Assembly: GCA_017744365.1 (NCBI GenBank)
Contig: JAGIBL010000001.1
Span: forward strand, 1,322,501 to 1,386,500
Origin: Nocardioidaceae bacterium
GTDB lineage: Bacteria; Actinomycetota; Actinomycetes; Propionibacteriales; Nocardioidaceae
DNA length: 64,000 nt
Reading direction: 5' to 3'
Part shown: positions 16,288 to 24,666 of the stretch, piece by piece
How the letters are laid out: every line of letters begins with the position of its first letter
Position numbering within the stretch: position 1 is the stretch's first letter
Program-made: the position numbers and the translations under genes
The notes under the pieces: generated by a model
Told to the model about the DNA's origin: nothing
What the model saw: only the letters and a program-made list of their open reading frames with translations
The model's database searches: none

Positions 16288-17394
16288 TCAGATCTCCGTT
16301 CCGAAGGCGCGGGAGAAGCGGACGTCACCCTCGAAGAAGGACCGCAGGTCCTCCACGCCGTGACGGAACATCAGGGTTCGGTCGATGCCCATGCCGAAGG
16401 CGAAGCCCGTGTACCGCTCGGCGTCCACGCCGCAGGCCACCAGCACGCGCGGGTTCACCACGCCGCAGCCGCCCCACTCGATCCAGCCCTCGCCACGACA
16501 GGTCCGGCAGGTGGCCTCGTCGACCAGCCCGCTGCCCCGGCAGACGAAGCAGACCAGGTCCACCTCGGCGCTCGGCTCGGTGAAGGGGAAGTACGAGGGC
16601 CGGAACCGGGTGGTGATGCCCTCGCCGAAGATCGCCTGCGCGAAGTGGTCCAGCGACCCCTTCAGGTGTGCCATCGTGATGCCCTCGTCCACGACCAGGC
16701 CCTCGACCTGGTGGAACATCGGGCTGTGGGTGGCGTCGTACTCGTCGGTGCGGAACACCCGGCCCGGGCAGACCACGTAGATGGGTGGCTCGCGCGTCAG
16801 CATCGTGCGCGCCTGCACCGGCGAGGTGTGCGTGCGCAGCACCACGTGGTTCTCGGCCGGCTCGGTCCAGAAGGTGTCCTGCATGGTCCGCGCCGGGTGG
16901 TCCGGACCGAGGTTGAGGGCGTCGAAGTTCAGCCACTCGGCCTCGACCAGCGGGCCCTCGGCGACCTCCCAGCCCATCGCGACGAAGATGTCGGCGATCC
17001 GCTCGGACATCGTGGTGATCGGGTGCCGGGCGCCGCGCGGAGTGCGGTCCCAGGGCAGCGTGACGTCGACGGTCTCGTCGACGAGCATCCGCTCCTCGGC
17101 CTCGGCCTCCAGCTCCGCCTGCCGTACGGCGAGAGCCTGGTTGACCGCGCCCCGGGCCTGGCCGACGCGCGCGCCGGTCTCCTTGCGGGCCGCCGGCGGC
17201 AGCGCACCGATCTCCCGGTTGGCCAGCGCGAGCGGGGACCGGTCGCCGGCGTGCTCGGAGCGGACCCGCTTGAGCTCGTCGAGGTCGGACGCGGCGGCGA
17301 TCGCGGCCAGCGCCGCGTCCCGCATCGCAAACACCTCCTCCTCCCCGAGCGGGGTCACCTGCACGGGGTCGTAGGAGCTGTTCGGTCCGGACAT
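16288..17394 (-). CDS. pheS: Phenylalanyl-tRNA synthetase alpha subunit
   Basis: Catalytic class II subunit, 368 residues. Seen: N-terminal coiled-coil region (about 20-100) that contacts tRNA, motif 1/2 region HPARTMQDTFW and VVLRTHTSPVQARTM, motif 2 FRTDEYDATHSPMFHQVEG, and motif 3 GFAFGMGIDRTLM. Between them is a compact CFVCRGSG...CRTCRGEGW double CxxC element (a zinc-knuckle-like insert seen in actinobacterial PheS). Metal binding is inference. It heads the pheS-pheT pair. Confidence 0.97.
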   Translation of the reverse strand: MSGPNSSYDPVQVTPLGEEEVFAMRDAALAAIAAASDLDELKRVRSEHAGDRSPLALANREIGALPPAARKETGARVGQARGAVNQALAVRQAELEAEAEERMLVDETVDVTLPWDRTPRGARHPITTMSERIADIFVAMGWEVAEGPLVEAEWLNFDALNLGPDHPARTMQDTFWTEPAENHVVLRTHTSPVQARTMLTREPPIYVVCPGRVFRTDEYDATHSPMFHQVEGLVVDEGITMAHLKGSLDHFAQAIFGEGITTRFRPSYFPFTEPSAEVDLVCFVCRGSGLVDEATCRTCRGEGWIEWGGCGVVNPRVLVACGVDAERYTGFAFGMGIDRTLMFRHGVEDLRSFFEGDVRFSRAFGTEI

Positions 17395-17464
17395 GACTGC
17401 CTCTCGAGTTCGGGGTGGGACTGGAAGAGTCTATTGACGCGTGCCCGGGACCGCCGAGCGGGTT

Positions 17465-18493
17465 TCACCCTCGTACGTCGGAGTCCGGCCAGTCGAGCAC
17501 GATCCGGGCTCCCCCACCGGGCGCGTCCTCGATCCGCAGCTCGCCGCCGTGCACCCGGACCAGGCCGTTGACGATGTACATGCCGAGCCCGGAGCCACCG
17601 CGCACGCCGTGCTTCCAGAACTTCGTGAACACCCGGGTGCGCAGCTCCTCGGGGATGCCGCTGCCCTGGTCGTCCACGGTGATCCGGACGCCGAGCGGTC
17701 CGGGCTCGGTGACCACGCTGACCCGCCCGTCGCCGTGCCGCACGGCGTTGTCGACGAGGTTGGTGGCCACCTGGACGAACTTGTCCGGGTCGGCGAACGC
17801 GATCGCGGTCGGGTTCTCGTGCCGGACGTCGATGGTGCGGCTGGTGCCCGCGCGCACCGACTCGGCGATCCGGTCGAGCACCGGCGCGAGGTCCATCTCG
17901 CGGGGGTAGAGCGGCAGCCGGCCGGTGTCGATCCGGGCGACGTCGAGCAGCTCGGTGATGAGCCGGGAGAGCCGCTCGGCATCGGTCGCGACCGTGTGCA
18001 GCATCAGCTTCTTCTGTTCGTCGTTGAGCCGCTCCCACTTGCTCAGCAGCGTGGTGACGAAGCCCTTGACGCCGGTCAGCGGCGAGCGCAGCTCGTGGGC
18101 GACGGTGGCGACCAGGTCGGACCGCTCCCGGTCCAGGCGGGCCCGGCCGCGCCCGGAACGGATCACCAGCGCGACCCGGCTGACCTCGCCGTGCTTGCTG
18201 ACCCGCTGCAGCCGGGTGGTGACGAGCACCTCGGTGCCGTCCAGGAGCAGCCAGGAGTGCTCGGGGATGCCGCTGCGGGTGTTCAGGCCGTCCAGCGGAC
18301 GGGCCTCGGAGTACCAGTCGGTGCCGTCCTGGTTCTGCAGCGCGACCGCCTCGGCCAGGCTCGCCCCGGCCCGCGCCTTGGGACCGAGCATCCGGCGCGC
18401 GGTCTTGTTGACCAGCAGCACGGTGCCGGTGCCGTCGGCGACGACGACGCCGTCGGGCAGCGAGTCCCAGAGGTCGGCGTTCTCCTCGTTCAC
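17465..18493 (-). CDS. Cytosolic PAS-type sensor histidine kinase
   Basis: A 342-residue histidine kinase without membrane segments. Seen: PAS-like input (about 8-100, LPDGVVVADGTGTVLLVN), HisKA dimer helix with phospho-accepting His in VATVAHELRSPLTGVKGF, and an ATP-binding domain with N-box NLVDNAVRHGDG, G1 DDQGSGIPEEL, FTKFWKHG and G2 GGSGLGMYIV. No response regulator is adjacent. The start at GTG 18493 overlaps the stop of a 47-residue gene as GTGA. The signal is unknown, and the partner must be encoded elsewhere. Confidence 0.93.
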   Translation of the reverse strand: MNEENADLWDSLPDGVVVADGTGTVLLVNKTARRMLGPKARAGASLAEAVALQNQDGTDWYSEARPLDGLNTRSGIPEHSWLLLDGTEVLVTTRLQRVSKHGEVSRVALVIRSGRGRARLDRERSDLVATVAHELRSPLTGVKGFVTTLLSKWERLNDEQKKLMLHTVATDAERLSRLITELLDVARIDTGRLPLYPREMDLAPVLDRIAESVRAGTSRTIDVRHENPTAIAFADPDKFVQVATNLVDNAVRHGDGRVSVVTEPGPLGVRITVDDQGSGIPEELRTRVFTKFWKHGVRGGSGLGMYIVNGLVRVHGGELRIEDAPGGGARIVLDWPDSDVRG

Positions 18494-18633
18494 CCGCCGG
18501 AGTACTTGACGGCGAAGTCCTGCTCGGTGTTGCGGCCCGCCTCCGGGTCCGGCACCGGTCGCACGTCGTGCTCGGCGACCGTGTCCTCGAGCTTCACGGG
18601 CTCCGGGAGCTTGGTGTAGTCCTCCGGCTTCAT
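18490..18633 (-). CDS. Small conserved-looking hypothetical protein (47 aa)
   Basis: A 47-residue acidic/charged protein starting MKPEDYTKLPEPVKLEDTVA, with a Pro/Asp-rich middle (VRPVPDPEAG) and ending VKYSGG. No domain, signal peptide or membrane segment. Reality is supported by context: its ATG overlaps the methyltransferase stop as ATGA and its stop overlaps the histidine kinase start as GTGA, so it fills the gap exactly. It may be a partner or modulator of the kinase, but this is conjecture. Confidence 0.65.
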   Translation of the reverse strand: MKPEDYTKLPEPVKLEDTVAEHDVRPVPDPEAGRNTEQDFAVKYSGG

Positions 18634-19424
18634 GAACCCAGGGTAGGACGAACGCGCGCGGACGCGTAGAGGCAGACCGCGGCGGCGGTGGCCAGGTTGA
18701 GGCTCTCGGCGCGGCCGAGGAGCGGGATCGCCACCCGGTGGTCGGCCAGGCCGGCCAGCTCAGCGGGAAGGCCCCAGGCCTCGTTGCCGAGCAGCCAGGC
18801 GACGTCGCCCGCGAGCAGGTCGTCGGCGGCGAACAGGCCGGTCTCCCCGGTGCCGTCGGCGGCGAGCACCGCGTACCCGGCTCGCTGCGCGGCGAGCACC
18901 ACCGCGGCGGGGTCGGGCGCGAGCGCGACGGGCAGGTGGAAGAGCGAGCCGACGGTGGCACGCACGGTCTTGTCGTTGTACGGGTCCACGCTGTGCCCGG
19001 CCAGCACCACGGCCCGGGCACCGGCGGCGTCCGCCGTACGGATGATGGTGCCCGCGTTCCCGGGGTCCCGTACGTCGGCGCAGACCGCGATCGGACCGGG
19101 ACCGGGAGCCGCCAGCGCCTCGGCGAGCGGCACGTCGAGGAAACCGCAGACCGCCACCAGCCCCTGCGGGGTGACCGCGCCGGAGAGCGAGGCGGCGGCC
19201 CGCTCGTCGACGAGATGGACGGTCAGGCCGTCCAGGAGGGCGGCGTGCTCCTCGTGGGCCGCGGGAGTGGCGAACACCTCGACCACGCAGCCCGGGATCG
19301 CGGCCGCCTCGGCGACCGCCTTCCAGCCCTCGACGAGGAAGAGCCGCCGCTCGGTACGGACCGAGCGGCGGCTGAGCTTCCGAGCCTCCTTGACGCGAGC
19401 GTTGCCCGCGGCGAGGGGGGTCAT
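18630..19424 (-). CDS. TrmH-family (SPOUT) RNA 2'-O-methyltransferase
   Basis: A 264-residue knotted SAM-dependent RNA methyltransferase, probably acting on 23S rRNA or tRNA ribose. Seen: N-terminal substrate-binding part with RTERRLFLVEGWKAVAEA, then SPOUT motif 1 DVRDPGNAGTIIRTADAAG, motif 2 LLGNEAWGLP, and motif 3 IPLLGRAESLNLATAAAV. It lies just downstream of infC-rpmI-rplT, a common actinobacterial arrangement (upstream of pheS). The exact target nucleotide is not deducible. Confidence 0.93.
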   Translation of the reverse strand: MTPLAAGNARVKEARKLSRRSVRTERRLFLVEGWKAVAEAAAIPGCVVEVFATPAAHEEHAALLDGLTVHLVDERAAASLSGAVTPQGLVAVCGFLDVPLAEALAAPGPGPIAVCADVRDPGNAGTIIRTADAAGARAVVLAGHSVDPYNDKTVRATVGSLFHLPVALAPDPAAVVLAAQRAGYAVLAADGTGETGLFAADDLLAGDVAWLLGNEAWGLPAELAGLADHRVAIPLLGRAESLNLATAAAVCLYASARVRPTLGS

Positions 19425-19441
19425 GCGTCAGGCCCCAGGGA

Positions 19442-19825
19442 TCAGGCGCTGACCGGGGCGTTGACGTCCTCGGGCAGGGCGGCCTTGGCGACCTCGACGA
19501 GCGCGGCGAAGGCCGGCGCGTCGTTGACGGCCAGGTCGGCCAGGATCTTGCGGTCGACCTCGACGCCGGCCAGGCCGAGGCCCTGGATGAACCGGTTGTA
19601 GGTCAGGCCGTTCTCGCGCGCACCGGCGTTGATCCGCTGGATCCAGAGCTTGCGGAACTCGCCCTTCTTCTTGCGGCGGTCGTTGTAGCTGTAGACCAGC
19701 GAGTGGGTGACCTGCTCCTTGGCCTTGCGGTACAGGCGCGAGCGCTGACCCCGGTAGCCGGAGGCCCGCTCGAGGACGACCCGGCGCTTCTTCTGGGCGT
19801 TGACCGCCCGCTTGACGCGTGCCAT
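19442..19825 (-). CDS. rplT: 50S ribosomal protein L20
   Basis: rRNA-binding assembly protein of the large subunit, 127 residues. Seen: basic N-terminus [34 protein letters not shown], and the C-terminal domain with [20 protein letters not shown], all family hallmarks. It is third in infC-rpmI-rplT. In other bacteria L20 represses this operon via leader RNA; whether that holds here is unknown. Confidence 0.98.
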   Translation of the reverse strand: MARVKRAVNAQKKRRVVLERASGYRGQRSRLYRKAKEQVTHSLVYSYNDRRKKKGEFRKLWIQRINAGARENGLTYNRFIQGLGLAGVEVDRKILADLAVNDAPAFAALVEVAKAALPEDVNAPVSA

Positions 19826-19866
19826 TTCTACTTACTCCTTGAAAGTTCTAGGTGCCGAGGGGCGGA

Positions 19867-20061
19867 TCAGAGGCCGAGCAGCTTCTTGGCGCGCGGACGG
19901 TCGGCCTCGGCGAGCTCCACCGTGCCGGTCATGCGCCGGGTCACCTTCGAGGCCTTCTTCTCGAGGTTGTGGCGCTTGCCCGCCTTCTCGCGCAGGATCT
20001 TGCCCGAGCCGGTCACCTTGAACCGCTTGCTCGCGCCGGAGTGCGTCTTGTTCTTCGGCAT
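19867..20061 (-). CDS. rpmI: 50S ribosomal protein L35
   Basis: Small basic ribosomal protein of 64 residues. Seen: [20 protein letters not shown] and [17 protein letters not shown], a standard L35 pattern. It sits between infC and rplT, with 64 bp from the infC stop and 41 bp to rplT. Confidence 0.98.
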   Translation of the reverse strand: MPKNKTHSGASKRFKVTGSGKILREKAGKRHNLEKKASKVTRRMTGTVELAEADRPRAKKLLGL

Positions 20062-20125
20062 CTTCGTACTTTCTCTTCGTGTCGGTCAGCGGCGGGACTG
20101 CTCCCGGCCACCGGGACGGGTGGTC

Positions 20126-20806
20126 TCAGGCCTCGATCTCGGGATCGAGGTTCTCGGAGCGCTTGCGCTCCTTCTTCTGGGCGGCCGGTCCGCTGTGCGA
20201 GGCCTTGATCTCGGCCTCCTCCGCGGCCTGCTCGGCCTGCTTGGCGGCAGCCGCCTCTACCTTGGCGGCCTTCACCTCGGCCTTGGCCTCGGCCTTCTTC
20301 TTGTGCGGTCCCAGGACCATGATCATGTTGCGGCCGTCCTGCTTCGGGCTGGACTCCACGAAGCCCAGCTCCTGGACGTCCTCGGCCAGGCGCTGCAGCA
20401 GCCGGAAGCCCAGCTCGGGGCGGTGCTGCTCGCGGCCACGGAACATGATGGTGATCTTGACCTTGTCGCCCTGGCGCAGGAAGCGAACGACGTGACCCTT
20501 CTTGGTCTCGTAGTCGTGCGCGTCGATCTTCGGCCGGAGCTTCATCTCCTTGATGACGACGTTGGTCTGGTTGCGGCGAGCCTCACGGGCCTTCTGGGCG
20601 TTCTCGTACTTGAACTTCCCGTAGTCCATGAGCTTGGCGACCGGCGGCCGTCCCTGCGGGGCGATCTCGACCAGGTCGAGGTCGGCCTCCTGGGCCAGCT
20701 TGAGTGCCTGCTCCGTCGGCACGATGCCGACGGTCTCGCCGTTGGGACCGACGAGCCGGACCTCGGGTACCCGGATCCGCTCGTTGATGCGCAGCTCGGT
20801 GCTGAT
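20126..20806 (-). CDS. infC: Translation initiation factor IF-3
   Basis: Binds the 30S subunit and polices start-codon choice. The frame with full IF-3 homology begins [20 protein letters not shown] and has no ATG/GTG/TTG there. An AGGAGG (20811-20816) lies just upstream of ATC at 20806, so initiation at AUC is proposed, as infC genes use rare starts for autocontrol. This gives 226 residues. Seen: N-domain to about 85, C-domain [19 protein letters not shown], and a Lys/Ala/Glu-rich C-terminal tail (about 170-226) typical of actinobacteria. A shorter GTG start at 20722 would delete part of the N-domain. Confidence 0.95.
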   Translation of the reverse strand: MSTELRINERIRVPEVRLVGPNGETVGIVPTEQALKLAQEADLDLVEIAPQGRPPVAKLMDYGKFKYENAQKAREARRNQTNVVIKEMKLRPKIDAHDYETKKGHVVRFLRQGDKVKITIMFRGREQHRPELGFRLLQRLAEDVQELGFVESSPKQDGRNMIMVLGPHKKKAEAKAEVKAAKVEAAAAKQAEQAAEEAEIKASHSGPAAQKKERKRSENLDPEIEA

Positions 20807-21031
20807 GTGTCCTCCTGGGTCGTGTTACTGGTCGACCGCACAGGAGTCCTCCCATGACGAAGGGCTTCCGTGCCGACGCATGGAAGCCCCTTGATACAGC
20901 GGACACATCACGGCGCATGCGCCGTCCCGCTGGACCGGACCCGACGACCTGGTCGCTCCGAGGAGCCGGTCGGTGCGGGTGGGAGGAGGCCTCCACTTGT
21001 CAGATTGCACGCCGAAGCGCGCAATCGGTCG
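20807..21031 (-). promoter_or_regulatory. Long structured 5' leader of infC-rpmI-rplT
   Basis: About 225 nt between the proposed transcription start and the AUC codon. Seen on the minus strand: a 10-bp stem closed by a C(UUCG)G tetraloop (21026-21003), a 16-bp perfect palindrome ACGGCGCATGCGCCGT (20925-20910), and a hairpin GGGCTTCC/GGAAGCCC (20892-20860). These are followed by the AGGAGG ribosome site. No convincing ORF. It probably mediates autoregulation by IF-3, L20 or L35; the ligand is unknown. Confidence 0.55.
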
Positions 21032-21037
21032 TCGTCC

Positions 21038-21065
21038 AGGGTACAGGCTCCCCCCGGATCCGTCA
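21038..21065 (-). promoter_or_regulatory. Candidate infC promoter
   Basis: On the minus strand TGACGG (21065-21060) and TACCCT (21043-21038) are separated by 16 bp, a reasonable -35/-10 pair for the housekeeping sigma factor. The -35 overlaps the SseB-like gene's stop codon. Predicted start about 21031. Confidence 0.4.
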
Positions 21066-21554
21066 CATCCGCTGGGTCCAGCCCCACCCGTCCCCCACCG
21101 GCTGCAGCCGCAGGCCGGTCGCGAGCGCGCGCAGGTCCTCGCCCTCGACGGCCAGCATGACCGGCCCGGCCAGGTCGACCAGCAGCGCGTCGGCGCCGTC
21201 CTGGACCGCCGAGGCTGCCGCCTGGGACAGCGGCACCGGGACCGGACGGGCCTCGGGGTTCCAGGCCTGCAGCGAGGCGGTCGAGGTGAACGAGAGCAGC
21301 GCGGTGCGGCCGTCGCGCCCGGTGACCAGCACCGCGGCCATGTCGCTGGTCTTCTCGTGCGCGTGGCCGTGCTCGTCGACCTCGACCTCGCCGAGAAGGG
21401 CCACTACGGGCACCAGCACCCGGCTGTCCTGGAGGGCCGCGACGGCCTGCGGGTAGGCCGCCGGATCCGCGTCGTACGACGCCAGCGCGGCGGTGACCTC
21501 GGCGGAGGCGGAGCCGTCGTCACCGGCGAAACCGGGGTCGGGAATGGTGCGCAT
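21063..21554 (-). CDS. SseB-family protein
   Basis: A 163-residue protein with the SseB N-terminal-domain layout: LQDSRVLVPVVALLGEVEVD, EKTSDMAAVLVTGRDGRTAL, FTSTASLQAWNPEARPVPV and a final hydrophobic domain VMLAVEGEDLRALA. Actinobacterial members are usually annotated only as SseB family and have no defined role. Start ATG 21554, divergent from the plus-strand gene at 21588 with 33 bp between. Confidence 0.8.
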   Translation of the reverse strand: MRTIPDPGFAGDDGSASAEVTAALASYDADPAAYPQAVAALQDSRVLVPVVALLGEVEVDEHGHAHEKTSDMAAVLVTGRDGRTALLSFTSTASLQAWNPEARPVPVPLSQAAASAVQDGADALLVDLAGPVMLAVEGEDLRALATGLRLQPVGDGWGWTQRM

Positions 21555-21587
21555 CCGGCGATTCTCCCAGCCGCGTAGCCTGCACCC

Positions 21588-22811
21588 GTGACCGACTCCG
21601 AGCGCGCAGCCCTGGCCCGCCAGCTCTCCGCGGCGGTCGACGCCCTGGACGACCCGGCGACGCCGATGGTCGTCGTCGACCTGGACGCCTTCGACGCGAA
21701 CGCCGCGGACCTGGTCCGGCGCGCGGGCGGCACCCCGATCCGGGTGGCGTCGAAGTCCCTGCGCGTCCCGGACCTGCTCCGCCGCGCGCTGGCTCGTCCC
21801 GGGTTCGCGGGCGTCCTCGGCTACGCCCTGCGCGAGGCCCTCTGGCTGGTCTCGCACGGGGTCAGCCGGGACGTGGTGCTGGCCTACCCGACCACGGACC
21901 GCGGCGCCCTACGGCGGCTGCTCGCCGATCCCGAGGCGCTGGCCGCTGTCACGCTCATGGTCGACGACCCGGCGCATCTCGACCTGGTCGACAGCGTCCG
22001 CGACGGCAGTGCCGCGACGAGCGGGGCCTCCGAGGTACGCGTGGCGATCGACATCGACGCCGGCCTGCGCTGGGGCCGCTCCCACGTCGGCCCGAAGCGC
22101 TCCCCCCTGCACGACCCCGGCGAGGTGCTCGCCTTCGCCCGCGAGGTGGTCGCCCGGCCGGGCTTCCGGCTGGTCGGCGTGATGACCTACGAGGGGCAGG
22201 TCGCCGGTGTGCAGGACCAGGTGCCGCACCAGAAGGCCAGGTCCGCCGTCGTACGGCGCCTGAAGTCCGCCTCGATGGCCCAGCTCGCCGAGCGCCGCGG
22301 CCGGATCGCGGCGGAGCTGCGCGAGCTGGTCGAGCTGGAGTTCTGGAACGGTGGCGGCTCGGGCAGCATCGAGGCGACCGCCGCCGACGCCGCGGTGACC
22401 GAGCTGGCCGCCGGCTCGGGCCTGCTGGTGCCGACGCTCTTCGACCACTACCGGTCGTTCCGGCCGCGCCCGGCCGCGTTCTACGGCGTGCCGGTGGTCC
22501 GGCGGCCGACCGAGGAGATCGCGACCGTCGCCGGCGGCGGCTTCCTGGCCAGCGGGCCGGCCGGCAAGGACCGCGCCCCGACGCCCTGGGCTCCCCCGGG
22601 CCTGCACCTGACCGGGCTCGAAGGTGCCGGTGAGGTGCAGACGCCGCTGACGGGTCCGGGCGCCGCGGACCTGCGGATCGGCGACTGGGTCTGGTTCCGG
22701 CACGCCAAGTCCGGCGAGCTCGCCGAGCACACCAACCTGGTGCACCTGCTGGAGGGCGCCCTGGTCACCGGCAGCGTGCCGTCGTACCGGGGGCTGGGCT
22801 GCGCGTGGTGA
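21588..22811 (+). CDS. PLP-dependent amino acid deaminase/aldolase (D-threonine aldolase-like, alanine racemase fold)
   Basis: A 407-residue fold-type III PLP enzyme. Seen: TPMVVVDLDAFDANAADLV, the likely Schiff-base Lys in RVASKSLRVP, VDIDAG-type strand (VAIDIDAGLRWGRSHVG), VGVMTYEGQVAG, NGGGSGSIEAT and a C-terminal beta domain with AEHTNLVHL including the His expected in metal-dependent D-threonine aldolase/D-serine dehydratase (DSD1) enzymes. Substrate (a D-beta-hydroxy amino acid) is inferred. GTG start at 21588. Its 3' end overlaps the next gene by 7 bp, so the two are co-expressed. Confidence 0.85.
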   Translation: MTDSERAALARQLSAAVDALDDPATPMVVVDLDAFDANAADLVRRAGGTPIRVASKSLRVPDLLRRALARPGFAGVLGYALREALWLVSHGVSRDVVLAYPTTDRGALRRLLADPEALAAVTLMVDDPAHLDLVDSVRDGSAATSGASEVRVAIDIDAGLRWGRSHVGPKRSPLHDPGEVLAFAREVVARPGFRLVGVMTYEGQVAGVQDQVPHQKARSAVVRRLKSASMAQLAERRGRIAAELRELVELEFWNGGGSGSIEATAADAAVTELAAGSGLLVPTLFDHYRSFRPRPAAFYGVPVVRRPTEEIATVAGGGFLASGPAGKDRAPTPWAPPGLHLTGLEGAGEVQTPLTGPGAADLRIGDWVWFRHAKSGELAEHTNLVHLLEGALVTGSVPSYRGLGCAW

Positions 22812-23332
22812 CGGCGGTCCTCGACCTGCTGGCCGCGCGCGAGCCGACCCTCGGAGCGGGCCGGCTGCTCTGCATCGACGGGCCGGCCGGGTCCGGGAAG
22901 ACCACGCTCGCGGGCCAGGTCGCCGAGCGGACCGGGGCGCCGGTGCTCCGCATGGACGACCTGTACGACGGCTGGCGCGGGCTGCCCACGGTCGGGCCGC
23001 ACGTGCTCGGCATCCTGGAGCCGCTGGCGGCGGGGGCACCGGGCCGGTACCGCCGCTACGACTGGCACGCCGGCGCGTACGCCGAGGAGCACGTGGTCGC
23101 GCCCGCTCCCCTGCTCGTCCTCGAGGGCGTCGGCTCCGGCTCGCTCGCCTGGTCGTCCTGGGCGACCGCGCTGGTCTGGGTCGAGGCCGACGCCGAGGTC
23201 CGGCTGGCCCGCGGACTGGCCCGGGACGGCGAGGAGTACCGCGACGAGTGGCGGCAGTGGTCCGAGGACGAGCAGGTGCTGTTCGCCCGGGAGCGCACCC
23301 GCGAGCGCGCGGACCTGGTGCTGCGGACCTAG
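22805..23332 (+). CDS. P-loop nucleoside/uridine kinase-like protein
   Basis: A 175-residue kinase. Seen: Walker A IDGPAGSGKTTLAGQVA near 25-40, a substrate Asp pair in RMDDLYDGWRGL, GRYRRYDWHAGAYAEEHVV, and Walker-B-like LLVLEGVGSGSLAW, then a LID-type region VEADAEVRLARGLARDG. This matches the uridine kinase-like group common in actinobacteria. The substrate is not known. It starts at GTG 22805 inside the end of the preceding gene and converges on the PH-domain gene with a 4-bp overlap. Confidence 0.82.
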   Translation: MVTAVLDLLAAREPTLGAGRLLCIDGPAGSGKTTLAGQVAERTGAPVLRMDDLYDGWRGLPTVGPHVLGILEPLAAGAPGRYRRYDWHAGAYAEEHVVAPAPLLVLEGVGSGSLAWSSWATALVWVEADAEVRLARGLARDGEEYRDEWRQWSEDEQVLFARERTRERADLVLRT

Positions 23333-23787
23333 TCGTTCCGCTCGGTCCTGGTGTTCTCGGCGACGAGCCGGCGCAGCTCCCGGACCGCCTCGACCGCGCG
23401 CTGCCCGTCCGAGCCCTGGATCGCGATCGCGGAGATCGACGTGCCGTCGGAGAGGTCCAGCCCGGCCCAGGGCGCTCCGCGGCGCAGGTTCACCGCGACC
23501 ACCTCGGCCCACTCCAGCTCGCGCTTGCGGTAGCCGTTGACCACGGTGATCCCGGCGACGGTCGCGGTCACCCGGGAGCGCATCAGCGCGTACCAGACGG
23601 CGCCGGCCAGCAGGATCAGGAAGACCAGCGTGCCGCGCTGGAAGGTGTCGAACTTGGCGCGGATGTCCGGGCCCCAGGCGATCCACACGGCCACCAGCAG
23701 CACCAGCGTGAACCCGCCCGCGACGGTCCCCATCAGCCGGGCGCCGAAGGGTCGCCAGGTGTGCGGCAGCGTGACGGGCCCGGTCAT
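23329..23787 (-). CDS. PH-domain membrane protein
   Basis: A 152-residue protein with two membrane helices (about 18-37 and 51-66: TVAGGFTLVLLVAVWIAW and TLVFLILLAGAVWYALM). These are followed by a cytoplasmic bacterial-PH-like beta domain (VTATVAGITVVNGYRKRELEWAEVV). Family function unknown. It is placed 10 bp after hisG and is probably the last gene of the rib-his transcript. Confidence 0.8.
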   Translation of the reverse strand: MTGPVTLPHTWRPFGARLMGTVAGGFTLVLLVAVWIAWGPDIRAKFDTFQRGTLVFLILLAGAVWYALMRSRVTATVAGITVVNGYRKRELEWAEVVAVNLRRGAPWAGLDLSDGTSISAIAIQGSDGQRAVEAVRELRRLVAENTRTERND

Positions 23788-23797
23788 CGACTGCGCG

Positions 23798-24658
23798 TCA
23801 CAGCCGGCAGGCGTGGATGTCGGTCAGCAGGATCGCCCGGGCGCCGATCTGGTACAGGTCGTCCATCAGCTGCTGGGCGCCGGCGCTGGGAACCATCGAG
23901 CGCACCGCCACCCAGCCCTCGCGATGAAGCGGCGAGACGGTCGGGCTCTCCAGGCCGGGGGTGAGCGCGACGGCCTGCTCCACCTTCTCGGCCGGGATGT
24001 CGTAGTCCATCATCAGGTAGGACCGGGCCACCAGGACGCCGTCGAGGCGGCGCTTGAAGACCTCGAAGCCCTCCGGCTCGGTGCCGGCCCGGGTGATGAG
24101 CACGGCCTCGGACTCGAGGATCACGTCCCCGACGACGGCCAGCCCGGCCTGCTTGAGGGTGCTGCCGGTCTCGACCACGTCCGCGATCACGTCGGCGACG
24201 CCGAGCTGGATGCTGGTCTCCACCGCGCCGTCCAGCCGGACCACCTCCGCGGCGATCCCCTTCTCGGCGAGGTAGCGCTCCACCACGCCGACGTACGAGG
24301 TGGCGATCCGCTTGCCGGCCAGGTCGGCCAGGTCGTCGAGCACGCCCGGCGGGGCCGCGAAGCGGAACTTGGAGCGGCCGAACCCGAGCGAGCGGACCTC
24401 CTCGGCCTTGGCGCCGGAGTCGTGCAGCAGGTCGCGTCCGGTGATGCCGATGTCGAGGGTGCCCTCGCCGACGTACAGGGCGATGTCGCGCGGGCGCAGG
24501 TAGAAGAACTCCACCCCGTTCGCGGCGTCGAGGAGGGTGAGCTCCTTGGAGTCGGTGCGCTGCCGGTAGCCGGCCTCGCGCAGGATGTCGGAGGCCGCGG
24601 TGGACAGCGAGCCCTTGTTCGGCAGCGCGATGCGGAGCAGCTTGCCGTTTCCGTTCAT
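23798..24658 (-). CDS. hisG: ATP phosphoribosyltransferase (long form)
   Basis: First, feedback-regulated step of histidine synthesis: ATP plus PRPP to PR-ATP. The 286 residues correspond to the long HisG with a C-terminal PII/ACT-like regulatory domain (about 210-286, LESPTVSPLHREGWVAVRSM). Seen: LRIALPNKGSLS, VGEGTLDIGITGRDLL, and the PRPP-binding VADVIADVVETGSTL. No HisZ partner is needed for this form. It lies 8 bp after hisE. Confidence 0.96.
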   Translation of the reverse strand: MNGNGKLLRIALPNKGSLSTAASDILREAGYRQRTDSKELTLLDAANGVEFFYLRPRDIALYVGEGTLDIGITGRDLLHDSGAKAEEVRSLGFGRSKFRFAAPPGVLDDLADLAGKRIATSYVGVVERYLAEKGIAAEVVRLDGAVETSIQLGVADVIADVVETGSTLKQAGLAVVGDVILESEAVLITRAGTEPEGFEVFKRRLDGVLVARSYLMMDYDIPAEKVEQAVALTPGLESPTVSPLHREGWVAVRSMVPSAGAQQLMDDLYQIGARAILLTDIHACRL

Positions 24659-24666
24659 GGGGATTC

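Noticed and set aside
17395-17464. Promoter or attenuator before pheS
   Set aside because: A TAGACT hexamer is present but no convincing -35 or leader peptide rich in Phe could be found.
20825-21010. A 61-codon minus-strand ORF in the infC leader
   Set aside because: Covers hairpins, has no ribosome site or recognisable composition; leader interpretation is preferred.
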